A DNA stretch of 64,000 bases. Origin: Kingdonia uniflora. Its lineage: Eukaryota; Streptophyta; Magnoliopsida; Ranunculales; Circaeasteraceae. The translations under genes were made by a program, and so were the position numbers. The stretch is from positions 930,001 to 994,000 of the forward strand of contig JACGCM010000560.1 of the NCBI GenBank assembly GCA_014058105.1, read 5' to 3'. The notes under the pieces were generated by a model. That model did no database searches and was not told the DNA's origin. It was given only the letters and a program-made list of their open reading frames with translations. Of the stretch, positions 54,641-64,000 are shown in pieces (within the stretch, counting starts at the first letter, position 1; the number at the start of each line of letters is the position of its first letter).

Positions 54641-55955
54641 TTTGAGACACAGTGAACCTCGAAGTCAAGAAACTCTTGGCCACAAGTTTTATCAGAGAAG
54701 TCAAGTATGCCGATTGGATCTCAAATATTGTAGCTGTCCCCAAGAAGAATGGCAAAATCCGAATCAACGTCGACTTTTCAAATCTCAATAAACATACACC
54801 GAAGGATAGTCTCCCTCACCCAATCATTTCTGTGCTTCTGGATGCTACATCAGGCCATTAATGCTTGTTTATGATAGATGCAGCTTTGGGTTACACCCAG
54901 GTACCCGTCAACCCTGAGGACCAACTTAAAACATTATTTATTACTGAACAAGGACATTGCTATTTTAACGAGATACCCTTCGGCCTAAAAAATGCGGGTG
55001 CCACTTACCAACGCCTTGTTAGCACCATGTTCAAAACCCTGCTTGGCAATTCGGTTAAAGTCTATATCAATGACATGCTATGCAAAAGCCTCTAAAAACA
55101 TACCCATATTCGGGACCTAACTGAAGTATTCTCGATACTTCGCTTTTATGGCATGAAATTGAACCCAGATAAATACCAATTTGGCATTTCCTGCAACAAA
55201 TTCTTGGGCCACCTCATTAGCAAATGAGGTATCGAGATCGACCCCACTCATATTCGCGCCCTTATTGATGTGCCTTCCCCTCGAACTAAGAAAGATGTCC
55301 AAAAAGTTGCTGGAAAAATAGCCACCCTGAACTGCTTTATCTCAAAATCCTCTAACAATTGTGCTTGGCTTTTCTCCCTCTTACACGACTAAGGCATCCA
55401 TAAGGCCAATAAGAACAACCACAAAGTTAATTGGGCACCCGAATACGAACATGCCTTCCTCAAACTCAAAACCTACCTTGGTGGACCACCTATCATCAAT
55501 TCCCCCATCGAAGGTAAAATATTTTTCTTATTTCTTGTAGTCATCGATACTTATATTAGCTCGGTCCTTATTCGGCTTGAAACCAGTATCGAGAAACTCG
55601 TATACTTTATCAGCAAAACTCTACATTTACCAAAACTCGGTATACCAAGCTCGAGCGATTGCTCCTTGCAGTTGTCTATACTGCTCGAAAGCTCAAACCA
55701 TACTTCCAAGCTCACCTTATACGAGATATCACCAGTTACACTTTTTGAGAGATCCTCAACAAGAAAGATAACTCCAGACGGGTACAATAATGGTCCATCT
55801 ATCTTGGTGAACACGATATTACTTTCAAAAAATATATCTCAAAAGAGCCAAGCAGTCACTGATTTCCTTGCCGACTTCTCAGTCGAAGACATCGACTGGG
55901 AGGAACACGAAGACGATCTACCTAAGGACCAACCTGAACAGAATAACCCTTGAAA
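54641..55955 (+). pseudogene. Element B reverse transcriptase remnant
   Basis: The frames 54652-54861 and 54865-55095 are collinear and separated by a single stop. They hold VAVPKKNGKIRINVDFSNLN, FMIDAALGYTQVPVN, YFNEIPFGLKNAGATYQRLV and the palm motif KVYINDMLCKSL. The YxDD motif reads YIND, so the first Asp is lost. The connection region follows (LNPDKYQFGISCNKFLGHLI; KVNWAPEYEHAFLKLKTYLG) to FLADFSVEDIDWEEHED near 55900. Frameshifts near 55620 and stops near 55230 and 55390 are present. Confidence 0.85.
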
Positions 55956-55962
55956 CACTAAA

Positions 55963-56370
55963 ATGGGCTGGCATCTCTTTATAGATGGATTTGCCAGACC
56001 TAACAATTTGGGGATAGGTATTGTCCTGGTCACTCCTACTAATGGCCTCATTAAAAAGGCCGTCAAGTTAAATTTTAAATGTTCCAACAATGAGGCTGAA
56101 TTTGATGCTTTGATGCATAGTCTCGATCTTTCTCTTGAATTTGGTGTTTTCAAACTTGTAGTATTTATCGATTCTCAGCTTGTTTAGAGACAGTATACCA
56201 GCGAAAATTAGGCAAACGATCGCATAGCAGAGTATGCAACCCTCGTCCGCCAGCGCATGGATCGTTTACTTAAAAAATCTTTTATTATACATTACCCACG
56301 AGGCGAAAACAAATACACTAATGCCCTCGCCTACATAACAACCATGTTAGGCCAGTCCAAATCTTAAATA
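55963..56370 (+). pseudogene. Element B RNase H, archaeal-like type
   Basis: MGWHLFIDGFARPNNLGIGI carries the first Asp. KCSNNEAEFDALMHSLDLSL has the Glu and VVFIDSQLV the second Asp. After stops, IIHYPRGENKYTNALAYIT has Asn at the final acidic site. The NNEAEF wording marks the second RNase H that Tat elements acquired. The frame 55963-56187 is open for 74 residues. Confidence 0.82.
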
Positions 56371-56559
56371 CTCCATATCGAAGTACTCGAATGCCCAAGT
56401 ATCGACTAGATGGAAGTCAATGCCATCAATACTAGGGGCGAGAGTCTCGATACCGACGATTGGCGCATACCCTTCCTTGTATATTTCAATAGTTCTACCC
56501 TCCCGAAGGATACTAAACCAAATGTTTGTTACTTGAAAACTACTGATGATACACCATTC

Positions 56560-57725
56560 TTATAGGCGGTCTATACCATAAATCCCCAAACGGCGTACAC
56601 CCCTATTGTATCTTCCAACAGAAAGCCACAACTATACTTACTAAACTCTATGAACGCAATTATAGTGCCCACACTACCGGTCGATCAATGGCTCTTCTTG
56701 CCATAACCCAAGGTTTATTCTGACCCAATATGAAGAAATATGCTGATGAGTATGTGAAACAATGTGACAAATGCAAGCGTTACACCCATAACATCTGAAG
56801 CCCTAGACAAGTCTTCCACTGCTTCCAAGTTTCTTGACCATTCAAGCGGTGGGTGATTAATCTAATGGGCCCTTTCCCCAAAGCTTTAGGTAATCGAGAA
56901 CACATTCTAGTGGCCACACATTACTTTACTAAATGGGTCGAAGTTGTGCCTTTATATCGAACATGGGAAGAGGAAGTCATCAACTTCTTATGGGAAAATG
57001 TCATCACACATTTTGGCTACCCTCATATGATTGGATGCAGCAATGGTCCACAGTTTGTTGGGTACAAAGTCTACAATTTCCCCAAGGAGTACAACATTAT
57101 CCTTTCCCCCTCGACACCTTATTTCCCATAAAAGGAATGGTCAGGTCGAAGCAATCAACAAAACCATAATTGACTATCTTAAGAAATAAGTCAATCAGAA
57201 GAAAGGCCGATGGGTTTAAGAACTACAACATGTACTCTGGGCCTATCGAACCACACCAAGAAAGGCGACGGGATGTACTCCTTTTCTCTTAGCTTATGGT
57301 ATCGAAGTAGTACTGCCCGCTCAGTTCGAAGTGCCAACGCGTGACCCTGACCTCACCGATGAAGATAACGTGTTCAAACTTAGATGAAGCATGTTATGGA
57401 TCGATAAAACCAGACATCGAGCCATTCCTAACCTCGGCCGTTATCACCTCTCCCTCCAGAAGTCATTCAACAAAAGGGTTCGACTACGTAGCTTCAATAT
57501 TGGAGATCTGGAACTTCGGTGAGCCACACTTTCTTCAAAGCCTCGCAATGCTGGAAAATTAGCTAAATCCTGGGAATGACCTTATGTCGTACACGATAAA
57601 ATTGATAAAGGATCCTATTATTTGATGATCGAAGATGAGGAGCCCCTCCCAAACCCTTGGAACACAATACAATTAGTCTTATATCGCAGGCCGCGGCTGC
57701 CACATTGTTCAACTGATGTAAATAC
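56560..57725 (+). pseudogene. Element B integrase remnant
   Basis: The zinc region reads SAHTTGRSMALLAITQGLF and CDKCKRYTH (56660-56795). In the core, the first catalytic Asp site reads VINLMGPFPKALGNREHILV and the second IGCSNGPQFVG, so both Asp positions are changed. The Glu site NGQVEAINKTIIDYL is kept. [20 protein letters not shown] and [18 protein letters not shown] follow, and the C-terminal KGSYYLMIEDEEPLPNPWN matches element A. Loss of both Asp residues makes it inactive. Confidence 0.85.
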
Positions 57726-57779
57726 AACATAATCAATGAACGTATTTTTCTACTCTGAGCTTCATGTCCTGTCTCCAAC

Positions 57780-58550
57780 AAACTTCATGACTTGGTCCAA
57801 CCAAAATATCATGTCAACCCGACTGATATTTGGGGGCGACCTCAAAGTTTTTTAAAGTTCCAATTCGAGCAAACACGAGTGGTATGAATGGTCGATAGAC
57901 CAGACATTCGGGAATGTATTGGGGTTCACCAAATAATGCTTCGTTTAGGCTCAATCCCGTAGATAGACCCGAGGGTGAACTTTGAAGTCCAATGAACATC
58001 TTGTGTTGGTCAAACCTAAGAATCATGTCAACCCTTTGACCCAACTAATACTTAGAGGCGACCTCAAAGTTCTTCATGGTTCCAATTCGAGTAAACCCGG
58101 GTGGCATGAATGGTCGATAGACCAGACACTCAGGGATGCATTGGGGCCGAACACATTATGCTTTGGTTAGGCTCAATCCTACGGAAAGACCAAGGGATGA
58201 CCTTCAAAGTCCAGTGAACTTCATGAGTTGGTCAAACCAATGTATCAAGTCAACTCTTCGACTCGACTAATACTTTGGGGTGACCTCAAAGTTTTTTAAG
58301 GTTCCAATTTGAGCAAACCCGAGTAGTATGAATGGCCGACAGACCAGACACTCGAGAATGTATTAGGGTTGAACACATTATGCTTTGTTTAGGCTCAATC
58401 CCGTGGATAGGCCTTGGGGTGTCCTTCAAATACCAGTGAACTTCTTGAGATGGGTCAAAACCAAGTATCATGTCAACCCTTCGTCCTAACTGATACTCGA
58501 GGGTGACCACGAAGTTCCTCAAGGTTCCAGTTCGAGCAAGCCAGAGTGGG
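57780..58550 (+). repeat. Tandem repeats of 222 bp in the 3' region of element B
   Basis: About 3.5 direct copies: 57780-57997, 57998-58219, 58220-58441 and a partial 58442-58550. Shared blocks include GACCTCAAAGTT, GGTTCCAATTCGAG, CAAACCCGAGTGG, GAATGGTCGATAGACCAGAC and GGCTCAATCC. They lie between integrase and the antisense ORF. Tat and Ogre-type elements are known for such repeats. Confidence 0.9.
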
Positions 58551-58779
58551 GCATTCTATACTTCAATTCTCATACAAAGATACAAGTATACAAACATACC
58601 AACAATTCAAATCAAATACATTCAAGAAATTTAAGACATATACATACCAGCAGGTCAAGGTCAGCTACATTACTTATGGTTTAAATACTACATATCCAAT
58701 ATACATTCTTTGAATTTAACATAACAACAATTCAAGGAAAGAGAGTTCATTGCATGCAATAGAAGCCAAAGACATACCT

Positions 58780-60060
58780 TATGCAAATACCCCACTCACA
58801 CAGGAGTGGCCATATTTACTCCTTCTACAAGATCTTCAACAGTAACACCTTTACTACCTTCGACAGTGGGGTTCAGTCCTAAAGCATCAGCATCACCTTT
58901 GACTAGAGTACCCCTTGCAACATTTTCCACACCAATACCATCCCCTTCGGCCGTGGGATTAGCTACCACATCCCTAACACCTCCCCTACAGGGTCTACTT
59001 ATATCCCTTCTGTCTGTGTAACATCTTTGATAACAGGCTCTTCTGTTGGGGGATTGGGCTCGAATGTCTCTGGATCGCACCCCAACCCATCTATAAAATT
59101 ATTTAGGGTGGTGGTCACGTTATACTCCTTATCATACTATACCAAGAAACGCGCTTTGTTGTTCTTCAGCTGTTCATCTTTACTAACTAGCTTTGCCTGT
59201 AACACTGCTACAGTCTGAATATAGTTGGCAATTATAGCTTTAATTTCCCTCGTGGCATCGGCTCGAATCCATAACTTATCTCATTCTGGCACACCGACCT
59301 GAGTCTCCAGCGACATAATGATCCCCTGCGAGAGCTCTTGCCTTTCCCTTACCTTCTTTAACTGCTCACTCGAAACCTTCTAGGCTTTGGTATAAGCTAT
59401 CACCCAAGTATTCACCCGCAAGAATACTTGACTAATTACCTATCCTCGAAGCATAGTTTCAACTTCAAAATTCCAAAAATACTAATCTGGTGAAGCACTT
59501 TGCTAACTTGCTTCCCCGCTTCATCTAGGCTTGTCTCGCAGAGAGTAGCCATCGACACTGCCGTTACTCGAGCGTTCTCCTCCAGTTCAACCTTGCGTCA
59601 TCTCACTTCGGCTGGTTCATCCTCATCTTTGGCCATCTGCTCACGAGGCCTCTACCGTAAAGTTGTCTTTATTTACTGCACTGTCGAAGCTTCATCAGTA
59701 ACCTTACCTTTTACCCTTGCTGGTCTGTCGTGGTACCTCAGGAATAGTCTCGGGCACACTCGTCTGTACCGTCCCAGGCCCTCCTCATCGAGACCTCGGT
59801 ACAGAGCTCAACTTGCAGCCCAAATTTTCGCAATCCATCTCACCAGCCCTTGTCAAAGAACTTCCTTCTTTTCTTTTCCTCAAATGTCCAACAGCAACTG
59901 GAACGTCTCGCAGCAAACTGTCCATCTTCTTTTGTCTCTTTCTCACAATACCCAATATCTAAAAAATATCATTTACCCACTCTTCATCCTGGTTAATCAG
60001 CTAATCAATATAAGTCTACAGGTTCTTCAAGCCATTATTTGTGGGATCTACAAGACGTGA
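58780..60060 (-). pseudogene. Antisense ORF of element B, coiled-coil part
   Basis: Minus-strand coding text runs from 60060: WVNDI, then VRKRQKKMDSLLRDVPVAVG, HLRKRKEGSSLTRAGEMD and VFLRVNTWVIAYTKA. A heptad-like stretch follows (KVSSEQLKKVRERQELSQGI, IMSLETQVGVPE, AIIANYIQTVAVLQAKLVSK, DEQLKNNKARFLV) and then a Pro/Glu tail (FIDGLGCDPETFEPNPPTEE). The strand is opposite to gag-pol, as in element A. A plus-strand frame of 186 residues overlaps (59500-60060) but has no recognisable family. Stops and frameshifts are present. The insertion of D at 60083 removes the upstream part. The function of such proteins is not known. Confidence 0.55.
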
Positions 60061-60082
60061 AGGAAAAATCAAAAGTTTATTA

Positions 60083-60832
60083 TTAAGGGGCTTAACTTCA
60101 TGCGGAGGGGAAGCCGGCTCTTACAACGCGTGTTTATATCCTATCAAAGAATTCAAGAATATAATCTATAGTACGAATAACCTATTGGCAATATACTTGC
60201 GTGGAAGCCTAGAATGGGTTTCTCCACGACCACTGATGAAGATTTTTAAGAGATTGTATATTACTATCGAGTAGTCAAAGGTTCGAGTTCTGTGTGTTTT
60301 ACAGGTAGGTCAAAGGTAAACTGCAAAGGTTCAAGGGAGAGATTTTGTAGCCCCTCCTTGATTCCCCTTCCCTCCTATTTATAGAACATAGGAAGGGCTG
60401 AGTCATCAAGGTAGGTCACATTACAAGTGTACCCTCCGGGTATCGGGCGGGTATTCCAGATTTGGTGTTGACACCATAAATGTTGTGTCTGGATCTATGT
60501 TCTGATACTGTAGCAATTGTTGGTTCTATCACTGTAGCTGCAAGGACCAACAACAACACCGTTCTTATCTGGTAAGCTTGCTATCTGACATGTCTGCGAA
60601 GTGCTTCTAATGCTGACGTGGAGTCGAGGCTTCATCTTTGAAGCCTTTGATACTAACGTGGAGTTCTTCTTCGAGGTTTGTTCAAAGTTGAGGTTTCGTC
60701 TTCGAAGCATCATCCTCGTGTATTCTTGGAAAGCTTGTTTATGGATTAAATGGGCTTTGAGGTTTTCATGTAGGCTTCGATGTAGCCTTCTATTGTTTAA
60801 CTTGGGTAGGTGGCTGTGATTAGGCTACTACA
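60083..60832 (-). repeat. 3' LTR of element D
   Basis: A 750-bp LTR, minus-strand TGTAGTAGCC to ...AGCCCCTTAA. It has a TATA motif in the same place as the J LTR (minus strand, near 60377). Confidence 0.85.
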
Positions 60833-60841
60833 TTTGCCCCC
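60833..60841 (-). other. Polypurine tract of element D
   Basis: Minus-strand GGGGGCAAA directly before the LTR start TGTAGTAGCC. It proves that the element body lies to the right. Confidence 0.75.
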
Positions 60842-61099
60842 ATTCAACAGGGGCCACAGAAGTAGGCATAGAGGCGTTTGCTGAGAAAGGCTCTTAGTTA
60901 TTAGATGTTGGAAGGTTGACTGTGACTTATTGGAATTTTGAGCGAAGTAATAAAGGAAAGTAGTTAAGGATTTGTGGTGATTTCGGAGTAATAAAGGAGG
61001 TTAATCAAGTTATAAATATGGGCTAAAAGGGGGTAAATATTGTGCACTCTTCGTCTTCATTCTCTTCTTCAGTTTTCTGTGAAAATTCCATTGATACTA

Positions 61100-61351
61100 C
61101 TTTGAATACTCGTTATCAGCAAAGAATGGGGTTTGGTAGGGATTGCCACATAGGGCAAAAAACTGCTGAGTGAAGGTGGAACCTTGGGAGCCAATCTACG
61201 GGTACTCTTATGCGTACCTGTGGGGAATGCTACAACAAAAATTTTCTGTGCCGGAGGAGCGTTATCTCTTCTTGTCGAGTTTGGCTGAGCATCTCGTACA
61301 GGGTTCTGCAGGACGATCTGGCCCATCCGAATATAGAGTAGGTTCTTCTTA
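61100..61351 (+). pseudogene. Small ORF copy 1 in element D (unrecognised)
   Basis: In the frame ending at the TAA of 61352 it reads KVEPWEPIYGYSYAYLWGML, then QQKFSVPEERYLFLSSLAEH and LVQGSAG. Upstream, NTRYQQRMGFGRDC in another frame resembles the start of copy 2 (DTNYQNWVMVRV). The motif EPxxGxxYAYxxGxL, then VPxxRxxFLxxLxE, is shared with the copy at 61987-62271. I recognise no family. A frameshift separates its two halves. Confidence 0.45.
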
Positions 61352-61986
61352 AAGTAGTGGCCTGGTGGTTGTGATGGGTGTTTTTTTTGTTAGACTGTAT
61401 TTGAAGGTTTCTGGTATTTTGTTGTTTTAATGTTTGTCTGTAGATTTTTGAATCACTGGACTTTTGTTGCAATCTACGAAATAGAATGAGAATAGCTCTT
61501 TAGTGTAATTATGTGTTTTAGTATCTGGTAGACATGGTAGGCGAGTACATTTGCAGGCGCGGTATCGAATATATCTCTTCAAATGTTAACATGTAGAAAT
61601 GGTTACCTTCGAGGGAAAATGGACTTCGAAATATAATAAGATGGTCGAAGGCGTTGGTCAATATTCGGCCTAAACGGAATAACTGAGCCTGTATAGTCAA
61701 AATTTGATGAAAAGTGTGTGAGATGATGCATAAAAGGGGCTGATGGTTCGAGGATGGGGATGTGTCAACTTTAAAATCTTGGAAATAGGTGTTGGGTGCG
61801 CATGCTGATGAAACGGTTGACACTGGGAATTTGGAAAGGTTTGACTGTTGAATTTCTTAGGGAACCATTTGAAGACAGCTATTAATACGGTTCTGATCAA
61901 GGAGGGGTTAAATGTACCTAGTTTCCAGTATTAATAGGGTATTTTTTGGAGAACTTCGCACATTTTTTCCTTCTTCTTCGAGCATA

Positions 61987-62271
61987 ATGTTTGCGTCTTT
62001 GTCCCAAAGCAACCAAAATGCTCTTGACACCAATTACCAGAACTGGGTGATGGTAAGGGTTCTTCGTATGCGGGAGAAGACCCTGGAGTTGATACAGAGG
62101 TTTTTCGATGATCGAGGCCTTGATTGGGAGATGCCGAACTTGTTTGAAATGGAGTCAGGGGAACCCGTTAGTGGGATGCCCTATGCATACTGGTGTGGGG
62201 TGCTAAAAATGATGGTCCCCGTCCCCAGTGACCGGTTAGCTTTTTTGGAGGATTTGGTTGAGGGGTGGTAG
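61987..62271 (+). CDS. Small ORF copy 2 in element D (unrecognised, 94 residues)
   Basis: An intact frame from ATG 61987 (MFASLSQSNQN) to TAG 62271. It is helical and charged in the middle (MREKTLELIQRFFDDRGLDW) and then reads EMESGEPVSGMPYAYWCGVL and VPVPSDRLAFLEDLVEGW. An in-frame ATG further upstream (61912) would add a hydrophobic leader, but copy 1 has similarity only from about here. It is antisense to the element's gag-pol and precedes the larger antisense gene. It could be coding or a regulatory leader; no function can be inferred. Confidence 0.4.
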   Translation: MFASLSQSNQNALDTNYQNWVMVRVLRMREKTLELIQRFFDDRGLDWEMPNLFEMESGEPVSGMPYAYWCGVLKMMVPVPSDRLAFLEDLVEGW

Positions 62272-62279
62272 ACAGGGAA

Positions 62280-63060
62280 GATGCTGTGGCTGGGTGTGAT
62301 AAGAAGTATCCCGTCAATAAATAGGGGCCTCTTTAACGTGGTAAAAGTATTTGTATAGGATGGTATGTAAGGGTGTTTATAATTTTCTATTGATCTTGAC
62401 TGTTTGTTAAGTGCTTTGTGAAAGGCGTCTGCCCGAATGAAATTGGAAGTTTATAAGATAATTGTCAAAGTAAAATTATAAACCTTTTGTATGTAGGACA
62501 AATATAGTACTCAAAGGTAAATTAGCCACGAAAAATGTCTTGCCGAATGTCAAAGATGATAGCAATTGAATGATTGGCATATTTTGAAATCGAATATTAG
62601 GTTGTCTGCGGACGAGTGATCGAGACACGATATAGATGATTACTTGTATATGAGAAGAAGGAATGTCGAAGGTCCGTTGGCTTCAATTGGAAGAACTGAC
62701 AGGCAGACAGTCGGCCTGTCTGAACAGTACTGTTCATGGGGTAGAGTGCCATGCAGGTCATCATGATGTTTCCTTGATTTACGGAAAAAGGTTGATTTGA
62801 TGTAAGGATCTGATTTGGCAGCTTTGAGTAGGGACCAGAAGGTTCGACTTGGTTTTTAAATGTAATATTGAGCAAATGTGAACATAGGACACGTACGTGT
62901 GGTAGAAAAGGGGGGTTAAATGGGCAAAACACATCTCAGCCAAAAAATAGGGGAAGTAGGGTAGTGGTAATGATAGCGGTTTGGGGAATCGAGGTGGTTT
63001 TTTTTGTAATTTTGAGGAGGCAAAAATAAGTATGCGTGCAAAGTCACTATTCCCGGTAAC
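62280..63060 (+). other. Gene-less stretch in element D
   Basis: No supported frame. It may be the promoter region of the antisense gene at 63060-64000. Confidence 0.4.
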
Positions 63061-64000
63061 CCATTTTCAAAAACTAGAGAGTTAGAGGAGGAGAACGTGC
63101 GCCATTGTTTCGTGAAGTTGCCTGGCTACTGCTGAGGGACTGGCTGACTTGTTGTTTCAATCGTACTTCTATTCACACAAGTATGTCAATTATTTTTTGT
63201 CTATTTTTGTTTGGCTTTGTCTTTTGTATCTGTATGTAGAGTCTTCTAGGTTTGTAGTTGTAATATGATCTCGGACAGGGGGAAATCATATGTCTAGGGG
63301 TCTAGCTCATTTGGGATTATGAAGGTATTAATGGTGGGACTGGGATTGGGGTCGAGTTTTCGGCTGTGTTTGTATCAGTTGGAGAGGGTAGATGAAAATG
63401 AGTTATTGACAAATAATAGTCAAATATATTGATCTAATTGTATGCCTCTTCTTCTGTAGGATAAGATGCATACCCATCGATCTTCAAGAATGAGGCTGAT
63501 AGATGAAGAGATCAAAGAGGATAAGGCGATTATGTCTGGCCGTACTCCCATGGGTGAGGACAGCGACGTAGAGGTAATAGATGTTGCAACCGATACCCCT
63601 TTAACTGTAGTAGTTCCAAAAGGTGGGGCTTTGAGTTGTAGACATCGTAAAACAGTAGTAACCGAGGAGAGTGATGAGGAAGAAATTGAGGGGGGAGAGA
63701 GAGAAAGAGGCGAAGGTAGTTTCGAGCCTTCAGGTAATGAAAGGGAAGAAGGGGATCAGAGTGATGATAGTGATGAGTCAACTGAGTCAGAGGAGTTCGC
63801 AGGTTCGGTCTCGGCTTGCGAGAAGCTGAAACTTGATCGATTTACTATAAAATTGGGTCTATCAAAGGTAGGAGAAGCGTTAAATGCAGCAGGGTCAGGG
63901 TACACCTTCCAGCCGAAGCCTCGCGAGGGCATTATGGTATATTGAGGCCAAATCCGGCTAGGTATGCAGCTACCTCTCCGAAGGGCAGTGAAGGAGGTGC
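63060..64000 (+). CDS. Antisense gene of element D, N-terminal part (continues past the window)
   Basis: A candidate 5' exon ends near 63180 (CACACAA) before GTATGTCAATT. The intron would run to TTCTTCTGTAG at about 63460, and the coding start is ATG 63466. The first 120 residues are very acidic with Ser/Glu/Asp runs (TEESDEEEIEGGERERGEG; DQSDDSDESTESEEFAG). Then comes KLKLDRFTIKLGLSKVGEAL and PKPREGIMVY, a stop (63943), and in the same frame GQIRLGMQLPLRRAVKEV to the window end. This last stretch resembles the start of the putative gypsy-type transposon domain (Transposase_28, PF04195) found in plant Tat-element extra ORFs. That is recognition by eye only. Confidence 0.5.

Larger units (their letters stand above)
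51340..60082 (+). mobile_element. Tat-like Ty3/gypsy retrotransposon B (right end cut by element D)
   Basis: The 5' LTR (51340-52037), primer site, gag, protease, RT, RNase H and integrase are in plus order. They are followed by a 222-bp tandem-repeat block and a reverse-strand coding region. It inserted into the CER1-like pseudogene; GTACA (51335-51339) is the expected left target duplication. The 3' LTR is not in the window because element D interrupts the reverse-strand gene at 60083. All ORFs are broken. Confidence 0.85.
60083..64000 (-). mobile_element. Tat-like element D, 3' portion, continues past the window
   Basis: The LTR at 60083-60832 with a polypurine tract on its right side shows that this is the 3' LTR of a minus-strand element whose body lies to the right. 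Only the region between LTR and integrase is inside the window. It carries plus-strand (antisense) ORFs. The LTR belongs to the B/J family. TATTA (60078-60082) would be the left target duplication. Confidence 0.78.

Noticed and set aside
59500..60060. 186-residue open frame on the plus strand in element B
   Set aside because: It overlaps the minus-strand coiled-coil coding text, which has a counterpart in element A. The plus frame shows low-complexity Ser-rich text and no family.
60083..60832. 3' LTR of element B
   Set aside because: It is the same family, but its orientation is opposite to B, and the polypurine tract on its right side assigns it to a separate element D.

Overview
The window is a repeat-dominated stretch of a plant nuclear genome, most likely an angiosperm. 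The evidence is Athila-type and Tat-type Ty3/gypsy elements, Ty1/copia remnants, a Helitron, a hAT element, a TRIM, introns with plant-type GT-AG borders, and plant gene families (Dof, NAC, CER1, TIR1/AFB). The species cannot be told from the sequence. Almost every element ORF is broken by stops and frameshifts, so this is old nested repeat DNA. The only gene that looks intact is a Dof-type zinc-finger transcription factor (25149-25793, minus).

Layout. 1-15389: a decayed Ty3/gypsy gag (family 3) is split by a minus-strand Tat-like element A (550-14854, 5-bp duplication GAAGT). Element A carries a smaller deletion derivative J (2413-5041, duplication CTTAT). 16653-17095: LINE-type RNase H remnant. 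17375-22689: plus-strand Ty3/gypsy element C, the same family as the first gag. 22918-24093: hAT element with perfect 8-bp duplications and two exons of a NAC gene inside. 25149-25856: Dof gene and its core promoter. 27240-28253: unrecognised Lys/Glu-rich minus-strand gene-like region. 29008-29528: TRIM. 29730-30521: AFB2/TIR1-like pseudogene. 31070-34551: decayed Helitron Rep-helicase. 34697-44861: minus-strand Athila element G. 44862-46952: junction of two Tat-like remnants (F and E). 47034-50381: copia remnants K and H. 50450-51339: CER1-like pseudogene, cut by plus-strand Tat-like element B (51340-60082), itself cut by element D of the same family (60083 to the window end, minus).

How the parts relate. 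Elements B, D and J share one LTR and gag family, A and E share another, and C and the first gag share a third. The Tat-like elements A, B and D all have an extra region between integrase and 3' LTR that reads as coding on the strand opposite to gag-pol. In D this region has an acidic N-terminal part, a candidate 5' intron and two diverged copies of a small unrecognised ORF. In A and B it ends in coiled-coil-like sequence. B also has about 3.5 copies of a 222-bp tandem repeat there.

The most unusual pattern is not a gene. Pairs of TTCGAA-centred palindromes spaced 20-21 bp apart recur in the LTRs of at least three otherwise unrelated retrotransposon families (17436-17462, 21971-22249, 47395-47533, 48429-48620, 50129-50334).
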